Source: Vitreimonas flagellata (GTDB lineage: Bacteria; Pseudomonadota; Alphaproteobacteria; Caulobacterales; Aquidulcibacteraceae). From it: DNA of 64,000 bases. This document shows, one piece after another, positions 35,140 to 44,359 of the stretch. The position numbers were made by a program, and so were the translations under genes. Each line of letters starts with the position of its first letter. Within the stretch, counting starts at the first letter, position 1. The stretch spans positions 35,001 to 99,000 of the forward strand of contig NZ_SBJL01000001.1 in NCBI RefSeq assembly GCF_004634425.1, read 5' to 3'. Below the pieces are notes generated by a model, which did no database searches, had not been told where the DNA came from, and saw only the letters and a program-made list of their open reading frames with translations.

Positions 35140-36104
35140 TGCTGATCGCAGCCTGCGTGCCGACAGTGCAGCAGGCGCAATCGCCGCTCGCGGAATTTCA
35201 TGGCCCCGGCTTCGATGTCGCCAATGAGCGCTTCTATTCATTCGACGGCGCGCCGCTGGGGCTGACCGCATGGGTGCCGGAAGGTGAGCCCACAGCCGTG
35301 CTGATCGCGCTGCACGGCATGAACGATTACGCCAACACCTATTACCTCGCCGGGCCCTGGTTCGCGGAGCGTGGTGTCGCGCTTTATGCTTATGATGCGC
35401 GCGGCTTCGGCCGGTCGCCGCGTCGCGGTGTATGGGCGGGTGAACGCTTGATGACGGAGGATCTGCGCACGGCCGTCGCGGTCGCGCGGCGCTCGCATCC
35501 GAACGCCATTATTGGCGTCATCGGCGACAGCATGGGCGCCGCCACCACGATCGCGACATTCGGCGATCCCAACGCGCCGGAAGTTGATCGTGTTGTGCTC
35601 GTGGCGCCCGCCGTGTGGGGCTGGTCAACTTTGCCGGACGCGTACGCCATGACACTCTGGGTCGGCGCGCACACCTTCCCGTGGCGCGCCGTGACGCCGC
35701 CGCGCGGCGTCGTGCGCACGCGCACCGCGTCGGACAATCGCGAAGCGTTGCTGCAAGCCGGGCGCGCGCCGCATATGATCTGGCGCACGCGCATCGACGC
35801 CGTCTATGGCCTCGTTGGCCTGATGGAGACGGCGTCCGAGCGGGCGGCCAATCTCGATGGCGACGTGCTCTTCCTGTATGGCGCCAACGATCAGATCATC
35901 CCGCGCAATTCGGCGCTCGCCGCCGCGCGTCGGCTGCCCCGTACCGTGCGCACCGCTTACTACGAAGATGGCTGGCATTGGCTGCTGCGCGACCAGCAGC
36001 GTGAGGTCGTTTACGAGGACATCCTGACCTTCCTGCGCGATCCCGCCGCGCCCTTACCGTCCGGCGCGCCGCCCCTGTTGCCGGTCGTTCAAGCAAATCG
36101 TTAA
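35061..36104 (+). CDS. Alpha/beta hydrolase, lysophospholipase-like lipoprotein
   Basis: 347 aa. The N-terminus has a hydrophobic stretch ending LIAAC, a likely lipobox, so it should be anchored in a membrane. The hydrolase domain has LIALHGMNDYANTYYLAGPWFAERG, the nucleophile elbow GVIGDSMGAATTIA (Ser), LFLYGANDQIIP (Asp) and EDGWHWLLRD (His). This resembles monoacylglycerol lipase/PldB proteins. The only start giving a full signal peptide is the ATG inside the upstream gene. Confidence 0.85.
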   Translation: MAETQSLVRAGSVARIGAQGLIGFALMLIAACVPTVQQAQSPLAEFHGPGFDVANERFYSFDGAPLGLTAWVPEGEPTAVLIALHGMNDYANTYYLAGPWFAERGVALYAYDARGFGRSPRRGVWAGERLMTEDLRTAVAVARRSHPNAIIGVIGDSMGAATTIATFGDPNAPEVDRVVLVAPAVWGWSTLPDAYAMTLWVGAHTFPWRAVTPPRGVVRTRTASDNREALLQAGRAPHMIWRTRIDAVYGLVGLMETASERAANLDGDVLFLYGANDQIIPRNSALAAARRLPRTVRTAYYEDGWHWLLRDQQREVVYEDILTFLRDPAAPLPSGAPPLLPVVQANR

Positions 36105-36130
36105 CGGGATTGCCCTAGGCTCGCCGCGCT

Positions 36131-37222
36131 ATGGCTGCGGCGGCTGCAAAATCCCTGTTCGACAAGCGCAAGATGGCGCTGGCCAAGGCGCGTTTCCGCG
36201 CCTGGTGGGAAGGCGAGCAATTCGATGAGGATGCGGCCCTGGCCGCTATCGAAGCCGCCCATGAAGCCGCTAACGAGAACGTCGACCAGGGCGCACTCGA
36301 AGACGAACTCTTTGAATTCGACATGCCGCCGCGCCTAGCCGCACTTCAGGTGCTGTGGGGTGAGGGGCGTATTCGTCCGGGCGAGGAGAGCGCCGACGGC
36401 TTGCAGATCGCGCGCTTGGGCTTGCCGCCCGACGGCGTATTGGCGCTGTTGGGGCCAGGTCTAGTCGCACCGCTCTCCGCTCTTGCCGCGAAGCACCCTG
36501 GTCGCATCGAGATTTATGAGTGGCGCGAAGAGACGATCGCGGCGCTGCGCCATCAGGTCAAAGAGGCAAAGCTCGCCGCCCGCGTGAACGTCACGCTGAT
36601 CGATCTGGAATCGCACAGCTTGCCCGTGGGCGCATTCGACGGCCTCTTCAGCACCGATGATTTCGCCTACGCCAGTTACCAGCCGCACCTCGCGCAACAA
36701 GTGATGAAGGGCTTGAAGCCGGGCGCCTGCGCGGTGATCGAGGCCTATGTCGGCTTCAAAGCAGCAGAGTTCGCGACGGCGTTTGCGTCATGCTTCGCCG
36801 AGCCGCAAATCCGTCCGCACGGTGATCTGCTCAAGGTGTTGACGGATACGGGGCTGATCGTCGAAGGCGACGAAGACATCACCGACGAATTCTTGGCGCT
36901 CGCGCGTACGAGTTTCTTGGGGCTCGGCCAGAAACTGGCCGACGCCACCAAGCTCAGCGTTGCCGCCGCGCGCGAACTCGCTTGGGAAGCCGAAGCGTGG
37001 AAGACGCGTTTGCGGCTGCTGGCGCAGCTGCGTTTGCAGCGCCGCCGGATCGTCGTGCGCAAGCCCGCGGAGGAAGCGCCGCCCGAGCCTGTGGTTGAAG
37101 AGGGTGTGGCGGAGGCGCCGCCGCCCGTTGCTCCGACCCCGAAAGAGCCCGAGCCCGACACGACCAAGCACCTCGAGATTATGCAAAAAGTCTTGGCCGA
37201 GTCCGAGAAGAACAAGCGCTAA
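36131..37222 (+). CDS. Class I SAM methyltransferase-like protein
   Basis: 363 aa. A helical N-terminal region (residues 1-95) precedes a Rossmann-like domain with VLALLGPGLVAPLSALAAKHPGRIEIYEWREETI, SHSLPVGAFDGLFSTDDFAYASYQPHLAQQVMKGLKPGACAVIEAYVG, typical of methyltransferase motifs I-VI. A basic helix and a Pro/Glu-rich C-terminal tail follow. The substrate is unknown and motif I is poorly conserved, so activity is uncertain. Confidence 0.65.
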   Translation: MAAAAAKSLFDKRKMALAKARFRAWWEGEQFDEDAALAAIEAAHEAANENVDQGALEDELFEFDMPPRLAALQVLWGEGRIRPGEESADGLQIARLGLPPDGVLALLGPGLVAPLSALAAKHPGRIEIYEWREETIAALRHQVKEAKLAARVNVTLIDLESHSLPVGAFDGLFSTDDFAYASYQPHLAQQVMKGLKPGACAVIEAYVGFKAAEFATAFASCFAEPQIRPHGDLLKVLTDTGLIVEGDEDITDEFLALARTSFLGLGQKLADATKLSVAAARELAWEAEAWKTRLRLLAQLRLQRRRIVVRKPAEEAPPEPVVEEGVAEAPPPVAPTPKEPEPDTTKHLEIMQKVLAESEKNKR

Positions 37223-38232
37223 ATCGCGAAAGCGAATGCGCCGGTTGACGCAAGCTCCACATCGACCGTTTCGCCCAAACTAATCCGCGCCGGCGCCAGC
37301 GCGCGCCAAATGACGCCGTTCGCTTCCAAGCGCACAAGATCGTGCGCGCCATGCGGACGCACATCGCGCACGCGCACGCTGGCGCCTGGCCGCAACGCGA
37401 TCGCTTCCGCGCGTACGGCGACATCTGCTTCGGCGCCTTCCGCGATATGCGCTGCGGCTACGGCGCCGAACGGCGTCTGGATCGCACCGTTCTGAACGCG
37501 GCCACGGTACGTGTTGATCGACCCAAGTGCTGCAGCCACGTGCAACGAGGCAGGTTTGTCATAGGCCTCACGCGGCGGCGCTTCTTGCAGCACGCGCCCG
37601 GACTTTAAGATCACGAGACGATCGGCGACTTGCAACGCGTCTTCAGCGTCGTGCGTGACAAAGAGTGTGGTGGTCTTCGTCTCAGCGAGAGTCGCCAATG
37701 TGGCGTCACGCAATTCAGCGCGTAGAACCGGATCGAGCCCGGAGAAGGGCTCGTCCAGCAACACCGCGCGCGGCGCGGGCGCCAGCGCGCGTGCGAGGGC
37801 CACGCGCTGTTGTTCGCCGCCGGAGAGTTCATGCGGAAAAGCATGTGCGCGATGCTTCAGGCCAACGCGGTCAAGCCAACGCAACGCTTTCTCATCACGC
37901 TCGGCGCGGGGCAACTTGTCCAAGCCAAAGGCCACGTTCGCGCCCGCATTGAGGTGCGGGAAGAGCGCGTAATCCTGAAACACCATGCCGATGCGGCGCG
38001 CTTCGGCAGGCAGCGTGCGCCCCGGCGTTGAGACAATCTCGTCGCCGATGCGCACTTCGCCAGCGTCCACGGCTTCCAGGCCCGCGATCAAACGCATGAT
38101 CGTGGATTTGCCCGAGCCTGATGGGCCGAGCAGGGCGAGCACCTTCGCTTCGGGCGCCGTCAGCGAAACGGAATCCAATGCTACGACGCCCGCATAGGTG
38201 CGGCGTACGCTCATAAGTGAAACGCTACTCAT
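37219..38232 (-). CDS. fbpC: Iron(III) ABC transporter ATP-binding protein
   Basis: 337-aa ATPase. Walker A LLGPSGSGKSTIMRLIAG, signature ELSGGEQQRVALARAL, Walker B AVLLDEPFSGLDP, H-loop FVTHDAEDAL, and a C-terminal TOBE-like regulatory region. It energises the permease encoded upstream, overlapping it by 8 nt. The FbpC assignment comes from the operon with an iron-binding protein. Confidence 0.86.
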   Translation of the reverse strand: MSSVSLMSVRRTYAGVVALDSVSLTAPEAKVLALLGPSGSGKSTIMRLIAGLEAVDAGEVRIGDEIVSTPGRTLPAEARRIGMVFQDYALFPHLNAGANVAFGLDKLPRAERDEKALRWLDRVGLKHRAHAFPHELSGGEQQRVALARALAPAPRAVLLDEPFSGLDPVLRAELRDATLATLAETKTTTLFVTHDAEDALQVADRLVILKSGRVLQEAPPREAYDKPASLHVAAALGSINTYRGRVQNGAIQTPFGAVAAAHIAEGAEADVAVRAEAIALRPGASVRVRDVRPHGAHDLVRLEANGVIWRALAPARISLGETVDVELASTGAFAFAI

Positions 38233-39811
38233 GCGCGCCCGCCCTTGTTTTCGCGATGCCGCGCGTCAGCAACAATATTGGCAAAAGCCCGGCGACGAAA
38301 ATCAACAGCGCCGGTGTCGCCGCTTCGAGCAAACGCTCGTCGCTGGCGTACGTGCTGGCCTTGACTGCGAGCGTGTCGAAGTCGAACGGACGCAAGATTA
38401 GGGTCGCGGGCAATTCCTTGAGGATTTCCACGAACAGGATCAGCGCCGCCGCGGCCAAGCTCGGGGCGGCGATTGGTAAATCCACGCGCAGGAAGCGCCG
38501 CCACGGGCCCGCGCCAAGCGTGCGCGCAGATGCGTCGAGGCCTCTTGAGAGCCGCGCGAGCCCCGCATCGATCGGTTGCACGCCAGCGGAAGCGAAGCGC
38601 GCCGCGTAGGTCCAGAACAATGCGATCAGCGCAACGCCCGTGCCGAAGCCGCCGACCCATCCCGCTTCGCGCGCCATGGCAAACAGCGCCAGCATGCCCA
38701 TGGCGATCACCGCGCCGGGCGCTGCATAGCCAATGCTTGCGGCCACCATGGACGTCTTGCCCATTGCGCCCATGCGTCGCGCCGCAACTGCGATCGCGGC
38801 GGCAAGCACAAGCGTCAGCAACGCGCCGCCCGCCGACAGCAGCACTGAATTCACAAACGGCCCGATCACGTCCTCGACGTTCGCGTGCAGCAGCGCCAAA
38901 CGTGCAAGCCAGGCCAAAGGTGCAACCGCGCCCAGAATGATCAGCGCGATACAGAAGACGGCCGCCGCGCCCCCGGCAATCGGGCCGAGTTCATAACGAG
39001 GCAAAGGCCGCCACCGGCTCGAGCCGCCGCCGAATGCCGCGCGGCCGCGCGCGTAGCGCTCAATGATGAGAAACGCCACCGCCGCCACAAGCAACACCGC
39101 CGCGATCTGCAATGCCGCTTGCGAGCTGCCGTGCGCGTACCAGGCGCGGAAGATCGCCGTTGATAGCGTCGTCAAGCCAAAGTGCTGCGCCGCGCCATAA
39201 TCGGCGGCGATTTCCATGCACGCCAACGCGCCGCCCGCCGCGATGCCCGGGCGCGCCAACGGCAGCGCGACACGCCAGAACACAGAGAGCGGTTTCGCGC
39301 CCAGCATGCGCGCCGCTTCGATCGCGCACGATGATTGGCTGACGAACGCCGCGCGCGCGGCGAGATATACATAGGGGTAGAGACCAACAGCGTAGATGAA
39401 CGCCGCGCCCCAGAAGCCTTCGATGCGATAGGGGATGAGCCCACCGGCCCAGGTAAGGCTCGTATAGGAATAAGCGAGCACATAGGACGGCGCCGCAAGC
39501 GGGATCACGAGCAGCCACTCGAACACGCCGCGCCCGGGAAACTTGCACAAGCTCACCAGCCAAGCGGCGCCCGCGCCGAACACGATCGCGCCGCCGCCGC
39601 CCGCGAGCATCAGCGTGAACGTCCCGATGGCGCCGTCGCGCGTGAGGTTCGCGCCAAAGGTGACGCCTTGGCCAGAGCCGAACGCCGCCAGCAGCAAAAC
39701 GACAACAACAGGCGCCGCACACACCAAAGTCGCCAAAGCGGCTGCGAGCGCCACACCATCTAGGCGTAGCGCTCGCGTGTTCGATACGGGAAGTGTGTCC
39801 GACGTGCTCAT
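38225..39811 (-). CDS. fbpB: Iron(III) ABC transporter permease (double-domain, FbpB-type)
   Basis: 528-aa permease with about 12 transmembrane helices in two homologous halves. Each half carries an EAA-type loop (CAIEAARMLGAKPLSVFWRVALPLARPGI and GLDASARTLGAGPWRRFLRVDLPIAAPSL), where the coupling helix contacts the ATPase. Length and fusion match FbpB/ThiP. It is the middle gene of an fbpA-fbpB-fbpC operon. Confidence 0.88.
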   Translation of the reverse strand: MSTSDTLPVSNTRALRLDGVALAAALATLVCAAPVVVVLLLAAFGSGQGVTFGANLTRDGAIGTFTLMLAGGGGAIVFGAGAAWLVSLCKFPGRGVFEWLLVIPLAAPSYVLAYSYTSLTWAGGLIPYRIEGFWGAAFIYAVGLYPYVYLAARAAFVSQSSCAIEAARMLGAKPLSVFWRVALPLARPGIAAGGALACMEIAADYGAAQHFGLTTLSTAIFRAWYAHGSSQAALQIAAVLLVAAVAFLIIERYARGRAAFGGGSSRWRPLPRYELGPIAGGAAAVFCIALIILGAVAPLAWLARLALLHANVEDVIGPFVNSVLLSAGGALLTLVLAAAIAVAARRMGAMGKTSMVAASIGYAAPGAVIAMGMLALFAMAREAGWVGGFGTGVALIALFWTYAARFASAGVQPIDAGLARLSRGLDASARTLGAGPWRRFLRVDLPIAAPSLAAAALILFVEILKELPATLILRPFDFDTLAVKASTYASDERLLEAATPALLIFVAGLLPILLLTRGIAKTRAGAHE

Positions 39812-39839
39812 GCGCTCGCCGCTTCTAGCGCGCCCGCGC

Positions 39840-40880
39840 TTAGCGCCAACCGACTTCTTCGAAAATGCGCGCCGCTTCCGCCTGATGGCGACCCAAAGCG
39901 TCGAGCGGGATTTCTTCTTCCTTGAACGTGCCCAGTGCGGCCAGGCCCGGCGCCGGCGCGATTTCAGGACGAATAGGGTATTCGACGTTCAGCGGCGCCA
40001 GCATCGCCTGCGCCGCATCACTCACCAGGTATTCCAGCAGCTGCACGGCCTTCTCGCGACGCTTGGCGTGCAACGTCACGCCTGCACCCGAAATGTTGAT
40101 GTGCGTGCCCGCGCCCGCCTGGTCCGGGAAAACCAGCCCGACCTTGTCGACGATTTCGCGGTCGGCCGGATCGTCCGATTGCTGAAGGCGGAAATAGTAA
40201 TAGTGGTTGCAGACGGTGGCTTGCGCTTCGCCCGCGGCGACCGCTTTGATCTGGTCGGTGTCGCTGCCTTGGGGATCGCGCACGAAATTCGCGCGCACGC
40301 CCGCAGCCCAGGCGCGTGCATTCTCTGCGCCCAAGCGCTCGATGCGCGAGGAAAGCGTCGAGAGCTGATAGACGTTGGTGGAGGAGCGCATCACGATCTG
40401 ATTGCGGAAACGCGCATCGGCGAGATTGTCGTAGGATGCGACTTCTTCCGGGCGCACGGCGTCCTTGCGATACACGATCACGCGCGCGCGCTTGGTGAAG
40501 CCCCAATAGGCGCCGTCCGGATCGCGTAGACGCGTCGGCACGCCAGCCTCGAGCGCAGGCGTCGTCACGTTCTGCAAAAGGCCCGCATCCTTGATGCGCC
40601 AGAGATTGCCGGCGTCGGCGGCGACCACGAGGTCCGCTTCGGTCGCGTCGCCCTCGGCCCGCAGACGCTCCAGCAATTGCTCGGCGTTGGCGGGTAGCAC
40701 GCGCACCGCGATGCCGGTGGTTTCTTCGAATGCGTTATAGAGCAGGCGGTCGGCGTCGTAGTGGCGGGCCGAATAGATGTTCACGAAATTCTCTTCGCTG
40801 CCGCCCGAGCTCGGATTGCAGGCGGCGAGCGCCGTGGCGGACGCGCCCAGCGCAAAGGCGCGGCGGCTCAAACTGAACAT
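39840..40880 (-). CDS. fbpA: Fe(3+) ABC transporter substrate-binding protein
   Basis: 346-aa periplasmic binding protein of the FbpA/FutA family. The N-terminus SRRAFALGASATALAAC looks like a Tat-type signal ending in a lipobox. NIYSARHYDADRLLYNAFEETTGI is the family start; the iron-ligand Tyr region is NHYYYFRLQQ. It captures ferric iron for the permease. It lies 28 nt upstream of fbpB and starts the operon. No Fur box was clearly identified. Confidence 0.9.
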   Translation of the reverse strand: MFSLSRRAFALGASATALAACNPSSGGSEENFVNIYSARHYDADRLLYNAFEETTGIAVRVLPANAEQLLERLRAEGDATEADLVVAADAGNLWRIKDAGLLQNVTTPALEAGVPTRLRDPDGAYWGFTKRARVIVYRKDAVRPEEVASYDNLADARFRNQIVMRSSTNVYQLSTLSSRIERLGAENARAWAAGVRANFVRDPQGSDTDQIKAVAAGEAQATVCNHYYYFRLQQSDDPADREIVDKVGLVFPDQAGAGTHINISGAGVTLHAKRREKAVQLLEYLVSDAAQAMLAPLNVEYPIRPEIAPAPGLAALGTFKEEEIPLDALGRHQAEAARIFEEVGWR

Positions 40881-41033
40881 CTGGCGATACTCCCAGCCAA
40901 AACTTGCGAACTATTCGCAAATGGCCCGCAAAGCTCTGAAAGGTCAAGCCCAGGCGCACAGGGCCGCTTGACGCAGGGCGGGCGTCGCATCATGGTCCGC
41001 GCCCTTCGGACCCCCGGATTTGCGGGGCGGTTC

Positions 41034-41108
41034 GGGCGCGTAGCTCAGCGGGAGAGCACTCCCTTCACACGGGAGGGGTCACAGGTTCAATCCCTGTCGC
41101 GCCCACCA
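41034..41108 (+). tRNA. tRNA-Val (CAC anticodon)
   Basis: 75-nt cloverleaf with acceptor GGGCGCG pairing CGCGCCC, anticodon stem CTCCC/GGGAG with loop TTCACAC (anticodon CAC at 41066-41068), T-loop GGTTCAATCC, and encoded CCA. It is the insertion site of the mobile element: the recombinase gene on the opposite strand runs into its 3' half. Confidence 0.95.
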
Positions 41109-42630
41109 TTGCCTGAATCGGCCCCAAAAACGGCTCTGAAATTGCCTCTAAAGCCTTGAACGGCAAAGACAAATGGGCGGTTCTAAAACCCGTCTCGCGG
41201 TCGAATTCCAGGTGCTGGGCAAACGTTAGACGCAGGGCCAGACGCTTCTGCTCGATGCGCTCTGAACTCCATAGTTTCATTGGGTTTTCCAAGAAGTTCA
41301 TCGCGGTTCTAACAGCGGATTCGAAATTGAGCTTCGGCTTGTCCACGTGTTGCAGTTTCTCAGCGATTGCGAGCTTCTCCGCCTGCAAACGTTCGATGCG
41401 TTCTTCGTAGGCTTTGGCGACTGCGGCGCTTTCAGTATCAACGACGCGATCGAGTAATTGTTGGATCTGTCGATCCGCCGATGAGAGCGTTGTCTGCAGC
41501 GCCTTTGCGTCCGTATCGCTCGCGGCGATGCGGGCATTCCACGCATCTTCGAACATCTGGCGCGCGGCGCGAAACACACCGGCCGGCGGTTGAACGCTCG
41601 ACATGATGACAGCGAACTTGCCTTCCAGCGCGTCGCGCTTGATGGATCGTCCGTAGTGGGCGCAGCCCCGGTTGTAGCAGAAGTAATAGGGGTAGTGCCG
41701 CTCGCGGCCCTTGGTCCAGCCCGCAGTCAGCATCGTGCCGCAGGTGCAGGCAACAAAGCCCCGCAGAGGGAAATCGGGATTGAAGTCGGCGCGTGCGGGC
41801 GCGCGTTTCTTTCCGGCCAAGCGATCTTGAATCGTGTTGAAGGTCTCGACGCTGATTAATCCTTCGTGCACGCCCTGTCGTAGCGAGACGTTCCAATAAG
41901 GCGCGCTGACGAGCCCGGCATACATCTCCCGCTTCAACATCTCTGTGACGCGCGGATTGTGGACCCGGCCTTTGCGATCGCGCGGAAATTCCGGACGGCT
42001 TTCAAGGAAGCGTTGCACCTCAGCCTGGCTCTCGAAGCGGCCGCACGCGTAGCCTTCGAGCGCTTCACGCACGATCGACGCCTCGGGCTCCTTCGGGAAT
42101 AGAACGCGGCCGCTGCGTTTGACCGAGCGATACTCGTAGCCAACAGGGGCCGAAGTGACGGCGTAACCACGCTCAACCCGAGCCGTCATTTTCTGAATGG
42201 CTTGTCGCCGGAGCTGCTCGCGTTCGAGTTCGCCGCCGGCGACCGTGATGGTCTCGTGGTGGCGCCCCTCCGGACTGTCCTCGAAACGGAAATTGGGGCT
42301 GTCGACCGAGGCGTTAAATGAGGCGAGACGATCGCGCAGCTCCCAATAGAAGCGTGTTCTCCGGGCAAACCGCTTCAAGTCATCGAAGATGACGACGTAG
42401 CGCTTGCCTCGATGCTTCTTTAGATGTTCGAGAACGCGCACCATGCCGGGGCGCTCCATGTAGTCGCCATAGCCGGACTTGCTGTCGGTATAGACAGCCT
42501 CGACCGACACGCCGAGCTTTGTAGCGTGCGCCCGACACAGGTGCTCCTGACTTCGGTTGCCGTCGCCATCAAGCTCTTGCTTCTGGCTCGACACGCGGCA
42601 GTAGATGATCGCGGCGTGCACTGGCTTCAT
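41065..42630 (-). CDS. Large serine recombinase (integrase)
   Basis: About 521 aa. The resolvase domain starts AIIYCRVSSQKQE (nucleophile Ser near residue 14), with IFDDLKRFARRTRFYWELR. The recombinase domain contains GYEYRSVKRSGRVLFPKE and SAPYWNVSLRQGVHEGLI. A zinc ribbon follows (CTCGTMLTAGWTKGRERHYPYYFCYNRGC), then a coiled coil (IQQLLDRVVDTESAAVAKAYEERIERLQAEKL). The last residues (GATGIEPVTPPV) are antisense to tRNA-Val, and the stop codon lies in its anticodon loop, so the crossover site is inside the shared tRNA end. An AGGA precedes the ATG at 42630. Confidence 0.92.
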   Translation of the reverse strand: MKPVHAAIIYCRVSSQKQELDGDGNRSQEHLCRAHATKLGVSVEAVYTDSKSGYGDYMERPGMVRVLEHLKKHRGKRYVVIFDDLKRFARRTRFYWELRDRLASFNASVDSPNFRFEDSPEGRHHETITVAGGELEREQLRRQAIQKMTARVERGYAVTSAPVGYEYRSVKRSGRVLFPKEPEASIVREALEGYACGRFESQAEVQRFLESRPEFPRDRKGRVHNPRVTEMLKREMYAGLVSAPYWNVSLRQGVHEGLISVETFNTIQDRLAGKKRAPARADFNPDFPLRGFVACTCGTMLTAGWTKGRERHYPYYFCYNRGCAHYGRSIKRDALEGKFAVIMSSVQPPAGVFRAARQMFEDAWNARIAASDTDAKALQTTLSSADRQIQQLLDRVVDTESAAVAKAYEERIERLQAEKLAIAEKLQHVDKPKLNFESAVRTAMNFLENPMKLWSSERIEQKRLALRLTFAQHLEFDRETGFRTAHLSLPFKALEAISEPFLGPIQAMVGATGIEPVTPPV

Positions 42631-42654
42631 CACAATTCCTCAGCAAACGCTTGG

Positions 42655-42933
42655 CTATCGCGCTCCGAGGTTTGAAGCCGGAGAGCGATCGTCAGCATCG
42701 ATTCTAGTGGCATCGTTCGCAGAAGGCGAGGCCGGTCCAAGCACGAGACTAACGGCATCGACATTCCAGCCGAGGTCGACAAACCCGCACATGATTTTCC
42801 ACAGGGCGCTCAAGAGTTCGTCCTGTTCAGCTTTGGTCATCCCGCTGCCGTCGAGATGATGGCGATAGTCGTCCGGTGTAAACGTCTCGAGCTTAGCCGA
42901 CGGCGTGGCGGCGTCATTACTGGCGTCGTTCAT
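42655..42933 (-). CDS. Small hypothetical protein between relaxase and recombinase
   Basis: 92 aa, acidic. Its centre, MTKAEQDELLSALWKIMCGFVDLGWNVDAVSLVL, looks like an amphipathic helical hairpin. Genes of this type often precede recombinases in alphaproteobacterial elements; no function is known. A possible excision or regulatory helper role is inferred only from position. The start is uncertain (an ATG at 42984 is also open). Confidence 0.6.
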   Translation of the reverse strand: MNDASNDAATPSAKLETFTPDDYRHHLDGSGMTKAEQDELLSALWKIMCGFVDLGWNVDAVSLVLGPASPSANDATRIDADDRSPASNLGAR

Positions 42934-43147
42934 GTCAACGACGGGCGGAGCAAAATGCGCGGAGATGGACAAGCGTGCCTCCATGACGATGGAAGCATGT
43001 CGGCGGCGGAACGAGAGGAACGGGGCCGGAAACGTCGGGAAATGGTGTGCTCGCCCGATTGGAGAAGCTACGACTTGCAGATCACGGTGTTGCGATCTTC
43101 CCACGCACCTAGCGCCGCGCGGCTTTAGAGGACCACCTTGCCAAGTG

Positions 43148-44359
43148 CTAGCGGTCTGGACCCGGCCCGCGAAGGAGCGTCGATATCGATTTGCCGGCTT
43201 GTTGGCCGCGAGCAGCATCGATCGCGCGCGATTGCATCAGCGCCTTGCGAATGTCGAGATGAAGCTCCAGCGCCTTGAGGCCGTCGCGCCAGTTCGGTTC
43301 GAATTGAAGCACGTTACGCTTTACCTCGGTCGCTAGGCCCAGGCGTCGCAGTTCGTGCGCGCGGCCCTTAAGCGCGTCGGTGGCCGCCGGGTCGCCGTTT
43401 GGCGCCCGCAAGTCTGCGATGCGCACCCTGCCGTCCTTGTCAAGTTGATCAGCAATCCAGTGATCTAGCCGTGTCGGCCGATGCGCCCGCACCTCGCGCT
43501 GCAGTGCCAGCCGATCGTCTTCACGGGTGCGGTTCCCCAAGCGCTCGGTGGCGACGTCGCGCGCCACAGACCTGAAGCCGTGCTGCACAAACTCTCGTGG
43601 AATGATGAGGTCGCGTCCATCGTCACGCACGCCGCGCAGGATGATGTGCGTGTGTGGATTGTCAGTATCCCAATGATCGACGGCAACCCACTCCAGCCTT
43701 GAGCCCAGAGCGAGTTCTGCGCGGCGCATAACGTCCCGCGTGTAGGACTTCAGATCACCGAGCTTAGTCCCGTTCTCCGGCGCTAGGATCAATCGGAAAT
43801 GCCGGCGATCGCTGCGTGCCCAGGAGGCGGCGCGCCCGCCGCCGTCGACTGCATCCACGGCCGCATCATAGAAAACAGAACCAGCTCCCTCGCGTTCAAG
43901 ATAGCGGGTGTGGGCGCGCGCTTTCGATTCCGCCTCCGGCGTCGACGGCTCGGCTTCCAGGGTATCAGCAGGTTTGGACGCTCGCGCGGCCGCGTCACGG
44001 GCCACGTAACGTGCATGCGCGCGTAGGGCGGCGCCACCGCCGCGGGCGTGACTGAAATAATGTATCTTCACGATGGCGCGTTGGCGTGGATCGAAGGCGC
44101 CGTGCGCACCCCGCGACGAGGTGCTCCTCGCAACGTTGCGCGATGATCCGATCAAGCTCGCGAGCTTCTTGCCGTAGCCTGCGCGCGTGGCGCCGCCCGA
44201 GGATTTGGCGCGGCCGTCTCGCTTGCCTTCGAGTATGTCGGCATTCAACGCGCGCGTGACGCCAAGTGATTTACCCGGCCGAAACACTTCAGCGCCGAAC
44301 ATCTCGCGCTTCAGTTTTCCGGCGCGGAAGAGTCGATTGATGCTTGGAGCTTCGATCAT
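43148..44359 (-). CDS. Relaxase/mobilization nuclease (VirD2-like, short)
   Basis: 403 aa. The core has ALRAHARYVARDAAA and ARAHTRYLEREG (candidate catalytic Tyr), RHFRLILAPENGTKLGDLKSYTRDVM, and the metal-binding HUH motif EWVAVDHWDTDNPHTHIILRG. A region related to DUF3363-linked relaxases follows (LATEVKRNVLQFEPNWRDGLKALELHLDI). The usual long C-terminal DUF3363 part is missing, so it is shorter than typical members (about 600 aa). It should nick oriT and pilot the DNA strand. The stem-loops upstream at 44.38-44.50 kb are candidate target sites. Confidence 0.83.
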   Translation of the reverse strand: MIEAPSINRLFRAGKLKREMFGAEVFRPGKSLGVTRALNADILEGKRDGRAKSSGGATRAGYGKKLASLIGSSRNVARSTSSRGAHGAFDPRQRAIVKIHYFSHARGGGAALRAHARYVARDAAARASKPADTLEAEPSTPEAESKARAHTRYLEREGAGSVFYDAAVDAVDGGGRAASWARSDRRHFRLILAPENGTKLGDLKSYTRDVMRRAELALGSRLEWVAVDHWDTDNPHTHIILRGVRDDGRDLIIPREFVQHGFRSVARDVATERLGNRTREDDRLALQREVRAHRPTRLDHWIADQLDKDGRVRIADLRAPNGDPAATDALKGRAHELRRLGLATEVKRNVLQFEPNWRDGLKALELHLDIRKALMQSRAIDAARGQQAGKSISTLLRGPGPDR

